Positions 19,103 to 29,174 of a stretch of DNA of 64,000 bases are shown here, piece after piece (position 1 is the first letter of the stretch; every line of letters begins with the position of its first letter). This stretch comes from Thiomicrorhabdus arctica DSM 13458 (GTDB lineage Bacteria > Pseudomonadota > Gammaproteobacteria > Thiomicrospirales > Thiomicrospiraceae). Position numbers and translations under genes: made by a program. The notes under the pieces are model-generated. The model was not told the origin of the DNA. It was given only the letters and a program-made list of their open reading frames with translations, and did no database searches. The DNA lies in NCBI RefSeq assembly GCF_000381085.1, contig NZ_KB905899.1, positions 1,736,001 to 1,800,000 on the forward strand, written 5' to 3'.

Positions 19103-20479
19103 ATGATATTTCAAAATAACCAAAACAACACTATTCACAGAAAACGTAATAAGGCGTTGGGTGTTCCTGAATTAATTGCGATTGCCCTTGGAGGCATGGT
19201 GGGCGGCGGCATCTTTACCATTCTGGGAATTTCAGTCTCCATGATTGGTGCTTTTACCCCTTTAGCAATCATTATTGGCGGTGTGATTGCCACCATGGCG
19301 GCCTATTCATATATCAAACTGGGGGTGTACTACAAGGATGAAGGCGCAACCTATTCATTCTTTAAAAAGACTTTTTTTAACTCACCTTTTTCAGCTTCGC
19401 TCATCGGTTGGTTTGTTATATTTGGTTATATCAGCACACTCTCGCTCTATGCCTATACCTTTGCATCTTACGCCATCAGCAGCTTTTCGTTTGCAGATAA
19501 TGAATGGATCCGCAAGTTGGTCGCTGGCGCGGTGATTATGGTCTTCACTCTGATTAATCTTTGGAGTGTCAAAGGCATGGGAAAAATCGAAGACATTATG
19601 GTTTATACCAAACTGGTCATACTGGTGGTCATTTCATTTATCTTGATTAATCATACCCAGACAACCCTGCCAGTGTTGATACAGAATGAAGGGAATGTCA
19701 GCGTGTTATCTATATTGATTGTGGCCTCTCTTACCTTTGTGGCTTATGAAGGCTTTCAGCTGGTCATCAATGCTGTCAATGAAATGAAAGATCCCGACAA
19801 AAACATCCCGAGAGCCATCTACTCTGCAATATTTTTGGCAATTTTGATCTATGTGGTCATCTCAATTGGTGCGATACTCTCCATTCCTTTTGATGAAATC
19901 ATCCAAAACAAAGAGTATGCCTTAGCCTCTGGTGCCGATCGAATATTAGGCCATTGGGGGACAGATCTTGTTATTGCAGGTGCCCTACTGGCTACCAGCA
20001 GTGCCATAAGTGGGACACTCTTTGGTGCATCGAGGCAAATGGCCGTCATTGCCAAAGATGGCTACTTCCCGAAAGCACTTGCTAAACGCATTAATCACAT
20101 CCCTATCTTGGCGATTATCAGCATGTCTCTTATGGCCTTCTTACTGGTGTTATCGGGTAGCCTGCAGGTCATCCTTGAATTTGGCAGTGTGACTTTTCTA
20201 CTCGTCTCGTTATTGATGGCTTACGCCAACTTTAGAATCCGGCATCTAACCCACTCATCTTTGATGATTACTCTTTTCTCTATTATTGGACTTTTGGCAG
20301 GAACCCTACTGATTTTTTATTATGAGTTCCAAAACCAGCCTCAACAGCTGCTCTTTATTGGAGGAATTTACTTATTGTTAACAGCAGGTGCTTGGCTTTA
20401 TGCCAGAAAAAAAGCCAATAGTGGCGTCCCACATTATGAGTCAACTCCCTTTGCCAAAAAGGATAGTACAAATTTTTAA
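19103..20479 (+). CDS. APC-family amino acid permease
   Basis: 458 residues with about 12 membrane helices. The N-terminal helix carries the APC substrate motif IALGGMVGGGIFTILG. Other family marks are VAYEGFQLVINAVNEMKDPDKNIPRAI and the loop GASRQMAVIAKDGYFPK. It is expected to import an amino acid or amine at the inner membrane. The ribosome site before ATG 19103 is weak. The upstream neighbour is divergent. The substrate is not predictable here. Confidence 0.9.
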   Translation: MIFQNNQNNTIHRKRNKALGVPELIAIALGGMVGGGIFTILGISVSMIGAFTPLAIIIGGVIATMAAYSYIKLGVYYKDEGATYSFFKKTFFNSPFSASLIGWFVIFGYISTLSLYAYTFASYAISSFSFADNEWIRKLVAGAVIMVFTLINLWSVKGMGKIEDIMVYTKLVILVVISFILINHTQTTLPVLIQNEGNVSVLSILIVASLTFVAYEGFQLVINAVNEMKDPDKNIPRAIYSAIFLAILIYVVISIGAILSIPFDEIIQNKEYALASGADRILGHWGTDLVIAGALLATSSAISGTLFGASRQMAVIAKDGYFPKALAKRINHIPILAIISMSLMAFLLVLSGSLQVILEFGSVTFLLVSLLMAYANFRIRHLTHSSLMITLFSIIGLLAGTLLIFYYEFQNQPQQLLFIGGIYLLLTAGAWLYARKKANSGVPHYESTPFAKKDSTNF

Positions 20480-20586
20480 TGTCATTCAAAACGTAACGCT
20501 CATGCTGTAGTGGATAAAGTTCAATTGAGTGTCGGTAAAGGTGGCTACCAAAAGCAAATGGGTTGTAAATCAGACTCACCTGATGA

Positions 20587-21309
20587 TTAAGTCTTCTGAA
20601 TAAGTGACAAAACCAACGGTAAGATCAATGCCGAGACGGAGGCCGATAAGGCCATGGCCAGTCCAGCAAAGGCCCCCATTTGCGGACTGATCTGAAACGA
20701 CCTTGCCGTGCCCAAACCATGTGCAGTCACCCCCATTGCTACGCCTTTAACACTGTCATCTTCGATTCTAAAAACTTTAAATACCCAGCCACCGACCACC
20801 GCTCCAATCACACCTGTAATCACCACAAATACCGCAGTTAACGTCGGTAAGCCACCATTCTTTTCTGATATGCCCATCGCGACAGGTGCGGTCACTGACT
20901 TGGGAATCAGCGATAACATGGTCTGCTCGCTCGCGCCTAAAAACTGCGCAATATAGTAGGCACTGAAACCGGAAAAGCTGATGCCTAACACTAAAGCAAA
21001 CGACAATGGAATCCATACTTTTTTCAACTTACCTAACTGAAAATACAAGGGGATGGCTAAAGCGACCGTCGCGGGTCCCAGCAAGAAGTGAATGAACTGT
21101 GCGCCTGAAAAATAGGATTGATATGAGATATCAAACAGACTCAAGACCATGACAATCATCAAAACTGAGAGCGCAACGGGATTGAGCAACGGATTACCAT
21201 GACCTTTATGATAAATTTTTACAGCCAGTAAATAACAAATCAGCGTTAAAGCTAAGCCGAATAACGGACTGGCCGACAGATAGACCCAAATAGCCGATTG
21301 ATGAGTCAT
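20587..21309 (-). CDS. lrgB: LrgB/CidB-family membrane protein
   Basis: 240 residues with about seven helices and the LrgB signature: SLIPKSVTAPVAMGISE and GVTAHGLGTARSFQI. The family works with LrgA in controlling murein hydrolase export or metabolite (pyruvate/glycolate) transport. Its start overlaps the lrgA stop by 4 bases, confirming a pair. The symbol is by family; CidB is an equally valid name. Confidence 0.88.
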   Translation of the reverse strand: MTHQSAIWVYLSASPLFGLALTLICYLLAVKIYHKGHGNPLLNPVALSVLMIVMVLSLFDISYQSYFSGAQFIHFLLGPATVALAIPLYFQLGKLKKVWIPLSFALVLGISFSGFSAYYIAQFLGASEQTMLSLIPKSVTAPVAMGISEKNGGLPTLTAVFVVITGVIGAVVGGWVFKVFRIEDDSVKGVAMGVTAHGLGTARSFQISPQMGAFAGLAMALSASVSALILPLVLSLIQKT

Positions 21310-21704
21310 GATTGGGCCTTTTTCCAGTTAAGGAGTTTACAGATAGCCATCATGCTCCAAGCCGTGACCAGCAACCCTAAAACTGTACTGACAATCAGGG
21401 CAATACTGATGGCGAGCCACTCTTGCTGCAAGCGAACCAAATGCACCATAACACCCACGCCAGCAGGAATGAAGAGCAAAGACAGATGAGACAATAAAAA
21501 TCCTGTGGAAACTTCTAACTGAACCGCAAAAGGGTTTTTAATCATCAAACTTAATAAGAGTAATAACATACCTACAACAGGTCCAGGCACAGGTAAATCA
21601 AGGCTGAGTACAATCAACTCTCCCACTAACTGATAAACCAATAAAATTGTCATCATCGTTAAAAAAGGCATGTTGTATTCTCTATTTTTATCTATTAAGT
21701 TCAT
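21306..21704 (-). CDS. lrgA: LrgA/CidA-family holin-like protein
   Basis: 132 residues, four helices. LPVPGPVVGMLLLLLSLM and LLSHLSLLFIPAGVGVM are the family blocks. The chain begins at ATG 21704 with a polar leader (MNLIDKNREYN), and Met13 (MPFLTMM) is a possible later start. It is the first gene of the lrgAB pair. A 250-base gap separates it from a divergent chemoreceptor. Confidence 0.87.
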   Translation of the reverse strand: MNLIDKNREYNMPFLTMMTILLVYQLVGELIVLSLDLPVPGPVVGMLLLLLSLMIKNPFAVQLEVSTGFLLSHLSLLFIPAGVGVMVHLVRLQQEWLAISIALIVSTVLGLLVTAWSMMAICKLLNWKKAQS

Positions 21705-21955
21705 TGCGGATATCCCACCCTATTAAGACCATACCCAAGACTTTATCTAGGATACTTTCTCTTTAGGAATCATTAAAGTACCTTGCAAAATTTATCGTAG
21801 TTTCAACATTTGAATTCTAAACCCTCTACCGATACATCTATAGCAGTAATTTTATGTAAATTTAGACAGGGGTGTGATAAAAAATACTAGCAGGACTATT
21901 TTTCAACAGCCTGCTAATATTATACTTCGCCTACGATTACACACAGGAACGACCT

Positions 21956-24403
21956 TTGAAAAAGATCAGCACGAAAATCATAATAGGGTTCTTATTAGCG
22001 GGATTAATCCCTCTCATTGTATCGACCTTTGCCACTGAAAGTATTTCCAATAAGGCTGTAAAACACCTTGCTGAAGCTGAGTTTTCTGCCATTCGCGATA
22101 TTAAAAAAGGTCAAATTGAAGGTTATTTTTCAGAACGCATGGGCGACATAAATGTCTTGTCAGCCTTGGCCTCTGACCTTTATCAAAACGGATCAGGTAT
22201 CGAAGGTGCCATCAATCGGAAAGTGGTCGGTGATCAGAATTTTTTTGAATACTACATGGCAGAGTATGGTTATTACGACCTGTTTTTAATCGATCCTGAT
22301 GGTAATATTTTTTATACCGTTGCCAAGGAAGCCGATTATCAAACCAACCTATTGAACGGTGCTTACAAAGATTCGAATCTAGGAGAGTTGTTCCGCACAG
22401 TAACTCAGCAAGAAGCTCCAGCACTGGTTGACTTTACCCCTTATGCACCATCCAACGGTGATCCAGCCGCTTTTATTGCCAAACGTATCATGAATGGCAA
22501 TCAGCTGCTTGGCGTGATCGCTCTGCAAATACCACTGGATCCTATTAATGCCATTATGCAAACTCGCTCTGGCATGGGGGAAACCGGAGAGTCCTACCTA
22601 ATCGGATCGGATTATTTGATGCGTTCTGACTCCTATTTAGATCCAAAAAACCACAGCGTTTTAGCTTCATTTCAAAAACCTGAAACAGGCAAGGTGGAGA
22701 CCGAAGGTGCTAGACAAGCTTTGGCGGGTAAAACCGATGTAGAAATCATTACCGATTATAATGCCAACCCGGTCATATCAGCCTATTCACCTATTAATAT
22801 CCCCGGTCTAAACTGGGCCATATTAGCTGAGATTGATGTAGCAGAAGCCTTTGCTCCTATCTATCAGATTCAGAAAATGGCGCTACTGATTGGTATCATC
22901 ATGGCGCTCATTATTACCGTGTTTGCACTATTTTATGCACGTTTATTGAGCCGTCCTATTACACAATTAACCGATACCATGAAACAAGTAGGTCTAAATT
23001 TTGACTTCTCAAGCCATTGTAAAATCAATTCACAGGATGAAATTGGCCAGGCTACGGATGCCTTCAATAGTTTACTGCAAAAAACCTCTCAAGCATTTAC
23101 CGATGTAAACGCCACCATGACAGACATCGCCAATGGTAAATTCGACAGCCGCATCGTATCCGATCTCAAGGGAGACTTAGGCACCCTTAAAGATGGGGTG
23201 AATGCCTCGGCAAATAGTGTGGACTTCACTATGCAAGCATTGGGTACTGTTATGAACGCCATCAGCAGTGGTGATTTTAGCGTGCGCATGGACAAGAAAA
23301 TTCCTGGTGAATTCCGCACGACGGTAGACAATGCCATGCAAAGTATGGACACGGCCATCACCGAATTAGGTGCTGTCATTACTAAATTAAGCCAAGGTGA
23401 GTTTGATGGACGCATCGTCACCGAACTAAAAGGCGACATGGACGGTCTTAAGATCAATGTGAACCAATCAGTAGAACAACTTGAAACGGCAATGAGCGAA
23501 ATCATTGCGACAATTGTTGCTCAAAGTACAGGCGATTTAACGGCCCAAGTACAGGGTGAATACAAAGGGGAACTCAACCGTCTGAAAATAGCCTTTAATG
23601 AAGGTGGGTCTCAGTTAAATCAAGTGATGAATGGCGTAATGCAATCGGCCGATTTAGTGAGCCAAGCCAGCCAGGAAGTGGCCAGTGGGAGTATGGATTT
23701 AAATCAACGCACTCAAACTCAAGCGGCTTCTCTAGAAGAAACAGCAGCGGCGATGGAAGAACTCACTTCGACCATCAAACAGAACACCGATAATGCACTT
23801 AGCGCAGACCAACTTTCAATGAATGCCCGCAACCAAGCCCAAGAGGGCCAAACGGTTATGTTAGAAAGCATTGCTGCTATTCATGAAATCAGTGATTCAA
23901 GCGCTAAAATATCAGAGATAATCGGACTGATTGACAGTATCGCCTTTCAGACCAATTTACTGGCATTAAATGCGGCCGTTGAAGCCGCTCGTGCTGGAGA
24001 ACATGGACGTGGTTTTGCGGTTGTCGCAGCTGAAGTACGTAATCTGGCGGGTAAATCAGCTGATGCTGCCAAAGACATTAAAGGGTTGATTGAACGATCT
24101 GCTCACAGCATTAAAAATGGTTCGCAAAAAATTGAACAGACCAGCAATTCATTAAAAGAAATAAATGAATCCATCTTGCAGGTTAGCAGTATTGTCAGCG
24201 AAATCTCAGCGGCTTCTCAAGAACAGCAAATTGGTGTTGAGCAAGTCAATCAAGCCATTACTCAAATAGATGAAACCACTCAACAAAATGCGGCTTTAGT
24301 AGAAGAAACGACTTCAGCGGCAGAATCCATGAATCAAGAGAGTGAACGACTCAAAGCCGCCATATCAGGCTTTAAAACCAACGGAAATTTATTGCCGCGA
24401 TAA
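21956..24403 (+). CDS. Methyl-accepting chemotaxis protein with dCache-like sensor and poly-HAMP linker
   Basis: Starts at TTG 21956 with AGGA upstream and a typical [20 protein letters not shown] first helix. The periplasmic region (about 35-300) looks like a double Cache fold ([39 protein letters not shown]). A second helix lies near 305-325, then HAMP and at least three further HAMP-like units marked by GKF/GDF/GEF motifs. The signalling tip is [20 protein letters not shown]. Small organic acids or amino acids are common ligands for such sensors, but none can be assigned. It shares the poly-HAMP layout of the receptor at the window start. Confidence 0.95.
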   Translation: MKKISTKIIIGFLLAGLIPLIVSTFATESISNKAVKHLAEAEFSAIRDIKKGQIEGYFSERMGDINVLSALASDLYQNGSGIEGAINRKVVGDQNFFEYYMAEYGYYDLFLIDPDGNIFYTVAKEADYQTNLLNGAYKDSNLGELFRTVTQQEAPALVDFTPYAPSNGDPAAFIAKRIMNGNQLLGVIALQIPLDPINAIMQTRSGMGETGESYLIGSDYLMRSDSYLDPKNHSVLASFQKPETGKVETEGARQALAGKTDVEIITDYNANPVISAYSPINIPGLNWAILAEIDVAEAFAPIYQIQKMALLIGIIMALIITVFALFYARLLSRPITQLTDTMKQVGLNFDFSSHCKINSQDEIGQATDAFNSLLQKTSQAFTDVNATMTDIANGKFDSRIVSDLKGDLGTLKDGVNASANSVDFTMQALGTVMNAISSGDFSVRMDKKIPGEFRTTVDNAMQSMDTAITELGAVITKLSQGEFDGRIVTELKGDMDGLKINVNQSVEQLETAMSEIIATIVAQSTGDLTAQVQGEYKGELNRLKIAFNEGGSQLNQVMNGVMQSADLVSQASQEVASGSMDLNQRTQTQAASLEETAAAMEELTSTIKQNTDNALSADQLSMNARNQAQEGQTVMLESIAAIHEISDSSAKISEIIGLIDSIAFQTNLLALNAAVEAARAGEHGRGFAVVAAEVRNLAGKSADAAKDIKGLIERSAHSIKNGSQKIEQTSNSLKEINESILQVSSIVSEISAASQEQQIGVEQVNQAITQIDETTQQNAALVEETTSAAESMNQESERLKAAISGFKTNGNLLPR

Positions 24404-24424
24404 AGTTCCTCTTATCGGAGTGAA

Positions 24425-24461
24425 GGCGGTCTTAGATAACTTACAGCTCTTTAAGACCGTC
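24425..24461 (+). terminator. Terminator-like hairpin after the chemoreceptor
   Basis: GGCGGTCTTA and TAAGACCGTC pair over 10 positions with one mismatch, 22 bases past the stop codon. No T-run follows, so termination is only probable. Confidence 0.4.
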
Positions 24462-24598
24462 TTAACAACAGATATCAACAAGCTTTGATTTAGCGTGTCA
24501 ATGATCGACTGTATTCCATTCAAGATATAAGATAGATGGATGCCATTCGCTCAATTCAATCCGCTAAACCTAATACACAACATCCTCCCTAATTTTAT

Positions 24599-24618
24599 AA
24601 TCACCAGACCTGGTGATT
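24599..24618. repeat. ACCAGGCCTGGT-family repeat with variant centre
   Basis: The core is ACCAGACCTGGT (24603-24614), one base off, with AATC/GATT arms. The outer 16 bases pair perfectly and only the centre is asymmetric. It lies between the chemoreceptor and the RMD1-family gene. Confidence 0.75.
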
Positions 24619-24687
24619 TTGCTATTCTTTACCTTATTTTTTACGTACAATTTCAAAAATTATTCCAACGGCTGAGAACTGGACAAA

Positions 24688-25482
24688 ATGACTTCTAAAA
24701 ACGAGCTATACGCTTTGTGCTATTGCGACAATTTCGATTTTGATGCACTGCAAAAATACCTTTTGGGCAACCTGGATGGTACGGCCTATCGTCAAGTTTT
24801 TAATATCGAATGGCAACAAGGCGAAGTATTTATTTTTGAATATGGCGTCGTGGTATTTTGGGGGATTGAAGCGATTGATCGTCTATCTTTTCTTCAAAAA
24901 CTCATGCCTTATGCGTTGGAGCCATTAACCCATGTCATTGAAGATGAATTTACGTTTACCACAACGGCAGATGACTTTGGCATCAAGAATGACCACATCT
25001 CCTTGCGTAACGGTGAAATCATGACGCGCTTGGCGATTTCTCATGGCCTGGCCCAATCAATCAAACTGGCTAAATTCGAATATCACATACAGCAAACCAT
25101 CAATGACACAGCCTACATTCCTAAAAACATTGCGGATACAGGTAGCTCAAAACTGTCGCGCACTGAACTCGCTAAACTGCGAGGGAAACTGTTTATAGCC
25201 CAAAGTAATATTATGCTTAATTATGACTTGCTAGACATTCCCGATTTTTTCTGGGAATACCCTGAATTAAGCTATCTTTATGAGCGAATCTCTGAATACC
25301 TTGAGATCAAACAGCGCATACAAGTACTCAGCAAAAAAATGGAAACCATCCATGAATTATTTGACATGATGGCGGAAGAGCAAAAACACAAGCATTCAGC
25401 CATACTTGAATGGATAGTTATCTGGCTAATTGCATTTGAAGTGGCCGCAACCCTCTTCCACGACTTATTAGGTATTATTTAG
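24688..25482 (+). CDS. RMD1/DUF155-family protein with C-terminal anchor
   Basis: 264 residues. The body resembles the RMD1/YunC (DUF155) family: FEYGVVVFWGI near residue 55, EDEFTF, then ISHGLAQSIKLAKFE. The C-terminus has one hydrophobic helix (WIVIWLIAFEVAATLF). In yeast the family is mitochondrial, and the bacterial function is unknown. It stands between two dispersed repeats and has no obvious operon partner. Confidence 0.8.
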   Translation: MTSKNELYALCYCDNFDFDALQKYLLGNLDGTAYRQVFNIEWQQGEVFIFEYGVVVFWGIEAIDRLSFLQKLMPYALEPLTHVIEDEFTFTTTADDFGIKNDHISLRNGEIMTRLAISHGLAQSIKLAKFEYHIQQTINDTAYIPKNIADTGSSKLSRTELAKLRGKLFIAQSNIMLNYDLLDIPDFFWEYPELSYLYERISEYLEIKQRIQVLSKKMETIHELFDMMAEEQKHKHSAILEWIVIWLIAFEVAATLFHDLLGII

Positions 25483-25530
25483 CGATTAATTTGGTCCTCA
25501 ATTGAATCCTTCTACAATTCATCCTAAGTT

Positions 25531-25542
25531 ACCAGGCCTGGT
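25531..25542. repeat. ACCAGGCCTGGT repeat, exact
   Basis: An exact core, 48 bases after the RMD1-family stop and 45 before the SMR gene. It is not extended by its flanks. Confidence 0.85.
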
Positions 25543-25586
25543 GTATTAAAATAGCCCATTATCGTCAACATTGAAGTGAGAACATA

Positions 25587-25916
25587 ATGGGTTACTGGTA
25601 CCTAGCCATCGCAACCATTGCAGAGGTCATCGCGACCAGTGCACTGAAATCCTCAGAAGAGTTCACTAAATTAGTGCCGAGCCTTATTGTTGTCGTCGGC
25701 TATATTGTGGCCTTTTATTTTTTGGCTCTCGTTTTAAAAACCGTGCCTATTGGCATAGCATATGCCATTTGGGCCGGCATGGGCATCGTGTTAGTCGCTA
25801 TTGTAGCCGCTGTCATCTATAAACAAATACCGGACTTGCCTGCGCTGATAGGCATGACGTTGATCATCACAGGCGTTGCGGTCATGAACATTTTTTCCAA
25901 AACCGTTAGCCACTAG
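25587..25916 (+). CDS. SMR-family multidrug efflux protein (EmrE-like)
   Basis: 109 residues, four helices. The proton/drug-binding Glu is in the first helix (IATIAEVIATSALK). GIAYAIWAGMGIV in helix 3 is the EmrE-type signature, rather than the SugE/Gdx type. As a dimer in the inner membrane it would exchange cationic drugs for protons. A GTGAG sequence precedes ATG 25587. Confidence 0.93.
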   Translation: MGYWYLAIATIAEVIATSALKSSEEFTKLVPSLIVVVGYIVAFYFLALVLKTVPIGIAYAIWAGMGIVLVAIVAAVIYKQIPDLPALIGMTLIITGVAVMNIFSKTVSH

Positions 25917-25987
25917 AATACCTCATGGCTAACGGAATCCATGGGTTCCCCTAGTCAATCACTCAATACCATCATTAAAGGCATCAC

Positions 25988-26095
25988 ATGAAACAACTTA
26001 TCACTTTAACCCTACTCACATTTATAGCGCTTATTTTTGCAGGCTGTTCATTGATTCCAGATCTTCCAGGGCCAATTGGTATTCCAGGTTTTTAG
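25988..26095 (+). CDS. Small lipoprotein (35 aa)
   Basis: A tiny gene missed by length cut-offs. Met-Lys start, hydrophobic core (LITLTLLTFIALIF), lipobox FAGC with Cys at residue 20, then a short Pro/Gly/Ile-rich tail (IPDLPGPIGIPGF). This is the layout of small entericidin-like or orphan lipoproteins. It sits between the SMR gene and another lipoprotein. Confidence 0.6.
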   Translation: MKQLITLTLLTFIALIFAGCSLIPDLPGPIGIPGF

Positions 26096-26194
26096 ATTTT
26101 ATGCGGTTTGACAGAATGGCCTTTCTTACCTAAAGCCTTTTTCTGGTAAAAGGCGTAGAATAATTCTATTACGAAGTAAATTAGGAGGTTCGTC

Positions 26195-26791
26195 ATGTTC
26201 ACTTTATCGCTTTTTAAGCCACAGCGTTCAGTTCCCAGTCTTTCTTTAGTCTTATTAGGGTTAGTAGTGGCCAGTTTGTCCGGGTGTAGCAGTATTCCCG
26301 TGTCACAAGATTATCAAGCGAAATCGGTTTTAAAAAATTACGCGACCTATCAATGGCTACCCGTTGAGATGCAGACAGCGCCCACCACAGCCAGCCTGAA
26401 AAAGGCCCATCCATTTATAACGCAACGTTTTGAAAAAGCCATTCAGGAGAATCTGCTTAATAGAGGAGCGATCTTTGTTCGCCAGGCGCCAGAGGCTTAT
26501 GTGACTTATCATTATTCGGTTACGCAAATCCAGACTGTCGCTCCATCCAGTACAATTGGATTTGGATGGCATACGCGATCCATAGGTTTAGGTACTCGTT
26601 TTCCGATGGACTACACCACCGAAGTTTATGAAGAAGCTAAATGGCGAATTGATATCCTTAATACCGTCGGAGAATTAATTTGGCGCGGTGAAAGCGTCAA
26701 ATCAGTAGACAACTACGCCTCGCCACAAGAGGCTGAAAAAAACACTCAAGCTGTTGTCGATGCTATTTTGAGCCAGTATCCACCGAAGTAA
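26195..26791 (+). CDS. DUF4136-type lipoprotein
   Basis: 198 residues. A lipoprotein signal ends at LSGC (Cys31). The mature protein begins with the DUF4136-like pattern VSQDYQAKSVLKNYATYQWLP, followed by AIQENLLNRG and AYVTYHYSV. AGGAGG precedes the ATG. It is probably outer-membrane-attached; function unknown. It is closed by a clear terminator. Confidence 0.8.
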   Translation: MFTLSLFKPQRSVPSLSLVLLGLVVASLSGCSSIPVSQDYQAKSVLKNYATYQWLPVEMQTAPTTASLKKAHPFITQRFEKAIQENLLNRGAIFVRQAPEAYVTYHYSVTQIQTVAPSSTIGFGWHTRSIGLGTRFPMDYTTEVYEEAKWRIDILNTVGELIWRGESVKSVDNYASPQEAEKNTQAVVDAILSQYPPK

Positions 26792-26800
26792 GGCCGTGAT

Positions 26801-26828
26801 GCCCCCCCTTATTAGGGGGTGTTTTTTC
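26801..26828 (+). terminator. Intrinsic terminator after the DUF4136 lipoprotein gene
   Basis: CCCCC/GGGGG stem with an AT-rich loop, followed by GTGTTTTTT. A classical shape, 9 bases after the stop codon. Confidence 0.85.
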
Positions 26829-26838
26829 CGAACTCGAT

Positions 26839-27279
26839 TTAAGGTAGTTTTTGAATAAAAGCGACATTATTTTTCAATTCTTCAACCAGAACCTCATCAC
26901 CTGCCTTAATTTCAAAGTCCCCCTTCTTTTTGAAGCCCCAGGTCGTGCCTTTATAATCAATTCTTAAGTGACCGTCATTTTCGACAATAATACCGGTGTC
27001 ACCAGCTTGCATGGTTTCTAAGGGTAGATTCTTCTGCTCCATGCTCTGCATAAAAAAGCCCCGTAAGGCAAAGGTCAAAATACCTCCTAACACCATGGCA
27101 AGTAACAATTGCACTTCCCCTGATGGCCAGTTCACAAAAAAACCGACGACACCTACTAGCAGAAATGCGATGCCAAAAAACAGCATCACAAAGGTCGCAC
27201 TTAATAGTTCTGCTGCAAGTAAGAGAGCCCCCAAAGTTAACATGATCCAAGCTGGAATAATCGGCAGTATATTTTCCAT
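26839..27279 (-). CDS. NfeD-family membrane protein
   Basis: 146 residues: membrane helices in the first 75, then a small OB-fold-like domain (MQAGDTGIIVENDGHLRIDYKG, KAGDEVLVEEL). This is the short NfeD form without a protease domain. It lies 42 bases after the SPFH gene, the standard pairing: NfeD is thought to assist the SPFH partner in membrane microdomains. Confidence 0.9.
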   Translation of the reverse strand: MENILPIIPAWIMLTLGALLLAAELLSATFVMLFFGIAFLLVGVVGFFVNWPSGEVQLLLAMVLGGILTFALRGFFMQSMEQKNLPLETMQAGDTGIIVENDGHLRIDYKGTTWGFKKKGDFEIKAGDEVLVEELKNNVAFIQKLP

Positions 27280-27320
27280 TTTATAACATCCCTTCGTTTT
27301 GGTTCACTTCCATTAAAGAC

Positions 27321-28232
27321 CTAAGAGCCTGAATTATTTTGGCCCAACAGCGCTGCAAACGCAGTTAAAGAACCCACCATTTCTGATGTTTCAATCGGCA
27401 CAATCACCTTGTTCGCCGAATCGCTGGCCGCAAGTCCTGCGAATGCGGCAATACGGTCTTTTGCTAATAAGAAACTGGCGGCATCTTTATTGTTCATCAT
27501 GGCATCGTTAATCAATTCCATGGCTTTTTGCTCACCCATTGCCAGTTGCTCTTTTTCATACTTCACAGCATCCGCCATACGCTCAACCGCTTCCGCTTGC
27601 TTGAAGGCTTGTTGACGCTCACCTTCCGCTTTCAAAATCAGCGCATTCTTATCCCCTTCGGCTTCGGTTTCAGTTGCACGACGACGACGTTCGGCTTCCA
27701 TTTGTAATTCCATCGCCGTTTGCACCGCTTGGGGAACAGAAATATCCGCCACTTCTACACGGGTCACTTTCGCCCCCCAAGTGCTGCTGGCGAGGTCTAG
27801 GGCAGTGAGTAATACTGCATTCAAATCAGCGCGTGAACTCAAGGTCTCATCTAACTCCATTCGCCCAATTTCGGCACGTAGGGTAGTTTGCGCTAACTGT
27901 GCTATGGCGACTTTCAAATCTTTTATTTCATAGGTTGCTTGCTTAGCATCGTTAATCCGGATAAACACGACGGCATCGATTTGAATACTGACGTTATCTT
28001 TTGTAATAACCGCTTGACGGGGCACATCAATAATCTGCTCTTGGGTATCAAACTGTGAGCGTTTTTGATCAATAAAAGGAATAATAAAATTAATCCCCGC
28101 CCCTAAAGTTCGGTGATATTTTCCTAAGCGTTCAATCACCCATAACTCAGCTTGAGACACTATTTTGACGGCTAAAAATAGATAGATCAAAATCAACAGT
28201 GAGACGGTTCCAACAAATCCTAAAAATTCCAT
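27321..28232 (-). CDS. qmcA: SPFH/stomatin-like membrane protein (QmcA-type)
   Basis: 303 residues. One N-terminal helix (FVGTVSLLILIYLFLAVKIV) precedes the SPFH domain (VIERLGKYHRTLGAGINFIIPF; QEQIIDVPRQAVITKDN) and a helical region (AERRRRATETEAEGDKNALI). Such proteins form ring-like assemblies at the inner membrane, and in E. coli QmcA interacts with FtsH control. AGGAG lies 6 bases before ATG 28232. The symbol is by family and pairing with NfeD. Confidence 0.88.
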   Translation of the reverse strand: MEFLGFVGTVSLLILIYLFLAVKIVSQAELWVIERLGKYHRTLGAGINFIIPFIDQKRSQFDTQEQIIDVPRQAVITKDNVSIQIDAVVFIRINDAKQATYEIKDLKVAIAQLAQTTLRAEIGRMELDETLSSRADLNAVLLTALDLASSTWGAKVTRVEVADISVPQAVQTAMELQMEAERRRRATETEAEGDKNALILKAEGERQQAFKQAEAVERMADAVKYEKEQLAMGEQKAMELINDAMMNNKDAASFLLAKDRIAAFAGLAASDSANKVIVPIETSEMVGSLTAFAALLGQNNSGS

Positions 28233-28247
28233 ATGATTCTCCTTTTA

Positions 28248-28272
28248 CATTTGAAGAAACGTGCTTCAAATG
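28248..28272 (-). promoter_or_regulatory. Inverted repeat in the SPFH gene leader
   Basis: CATTTGAAG and CTTCAAATG are perfect 9-base arms around a 7-base spacer, 16 bases upstream of the SPFH start. It could be an operator or an mRNA hairpin near the ribosome site. The remainder of this 330-base divergent gap shows no other element I can support. Confidence 0.4.
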
Positions 28273-28562
28273 ACTGAAATAGTGATGACAAAAATCTTAA
28301 AATCATCATACCTGACCCTTTCTCTGAAAAGTAGTGAAATAACGAAGCGACGCTGAGCTTGAATTCATTTAAGTGGTTACATGAGTTTTTAGTAAACGGA
28401 TTCGTAAAATTTATCGGACCTGTAATGAGTGCTTTTGCAGCTTAACGATGATGTATTTATATGGATATTTAGAAAAAAGTACAGCATATGTGAACCTTTT
28501 GTGAGGACTTTAAACATTCTATTATTCACAATGTCCTTGAAATAAACCAATAAGGAAATACC

Positions 28563-29108
28563 ATGAAAACTCATTTAATATTCGGCAGCTTACTCGCATT
28601 AATTCTGACGTCATTTAACGTGGCCGCCGCACAACCTGCGTCTGACCAACCATCATCGATCCCTGCGGATACGGCAAATGGAATTGCTTTTCCTGTCAAC
28701 TATCAAGATTGGGCAGTCGTTTCAGTTGCACATCGCGAAGATAATAAAACCCTTAGAGCGATTGTTGGCAATCCTGAAGCGATTCAAGCCATAAAAGATG
28801 GCAAAACCAATCCTTGGCCAGATGGTGCCATTCTAGGGAAAATGGTTTGGAAAGATCGTCAAGATGACCATTGGGCAGCTGCAACGGTTCCTGACAAATT
28901 TATTCATGCTGAATTCATGTTTAAAGATCATCAAAAATGGGCGGATACTGGAGGTTGGGGCTGGGCTCGTTGGGTAGGAACAGAACAAATTCCTTTTGGT
29001 AACGATACACTTTCTGCATCCGCTTCATGTGTTGCTTGCCACACGCCTGTTAAAAACCAAGACTGGGTTTTTCACAAACCAGCCATTATGCCAAAACGTA
29101 TCCGATAG
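28563..29108 (+). CDS. Cytochrome P460-family protein
   Basis: 181 residues with a signal peptide (residues 1-23). The C-terminus carries the haem attachment CVACH (156-160). The fold cues WARWVGTEQIPFG and the long beta-rich middle match the P460/cytochrome c'-beta family rather than class I cytochromes. P460 proteins oxidise hydroxylamine; c'-beta relatives bind NO. I cannot tell which applies, because the cross-linking Lys cannot be assigned with confidence. It is periplasmic, 66 bases upstream of a two-component system. Confidence 0.82.
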   Translation: MKTHLIFGSLLALILTSFNVAAAQPASDQPSSIPADTANGIAFPVNYQDWAVVSVAHREDNKTLRAIVGNPEAIQAIKDGKTNPWPDGAILGKMVWKDRQDDHWAAATVPDKFIHAEFMFKDHQKWADTGGWGWARWVGTEQIPFGNDTLSASASCVACHTPVKNQDWVFHKPAIMPKRIR

Positions 29109-29174
29109 TCTTCAATACGACACTTTTTATCGTTTAAAATAGAAAGTGTTGTTTCCCTCTCGAGTAGCCAATCT

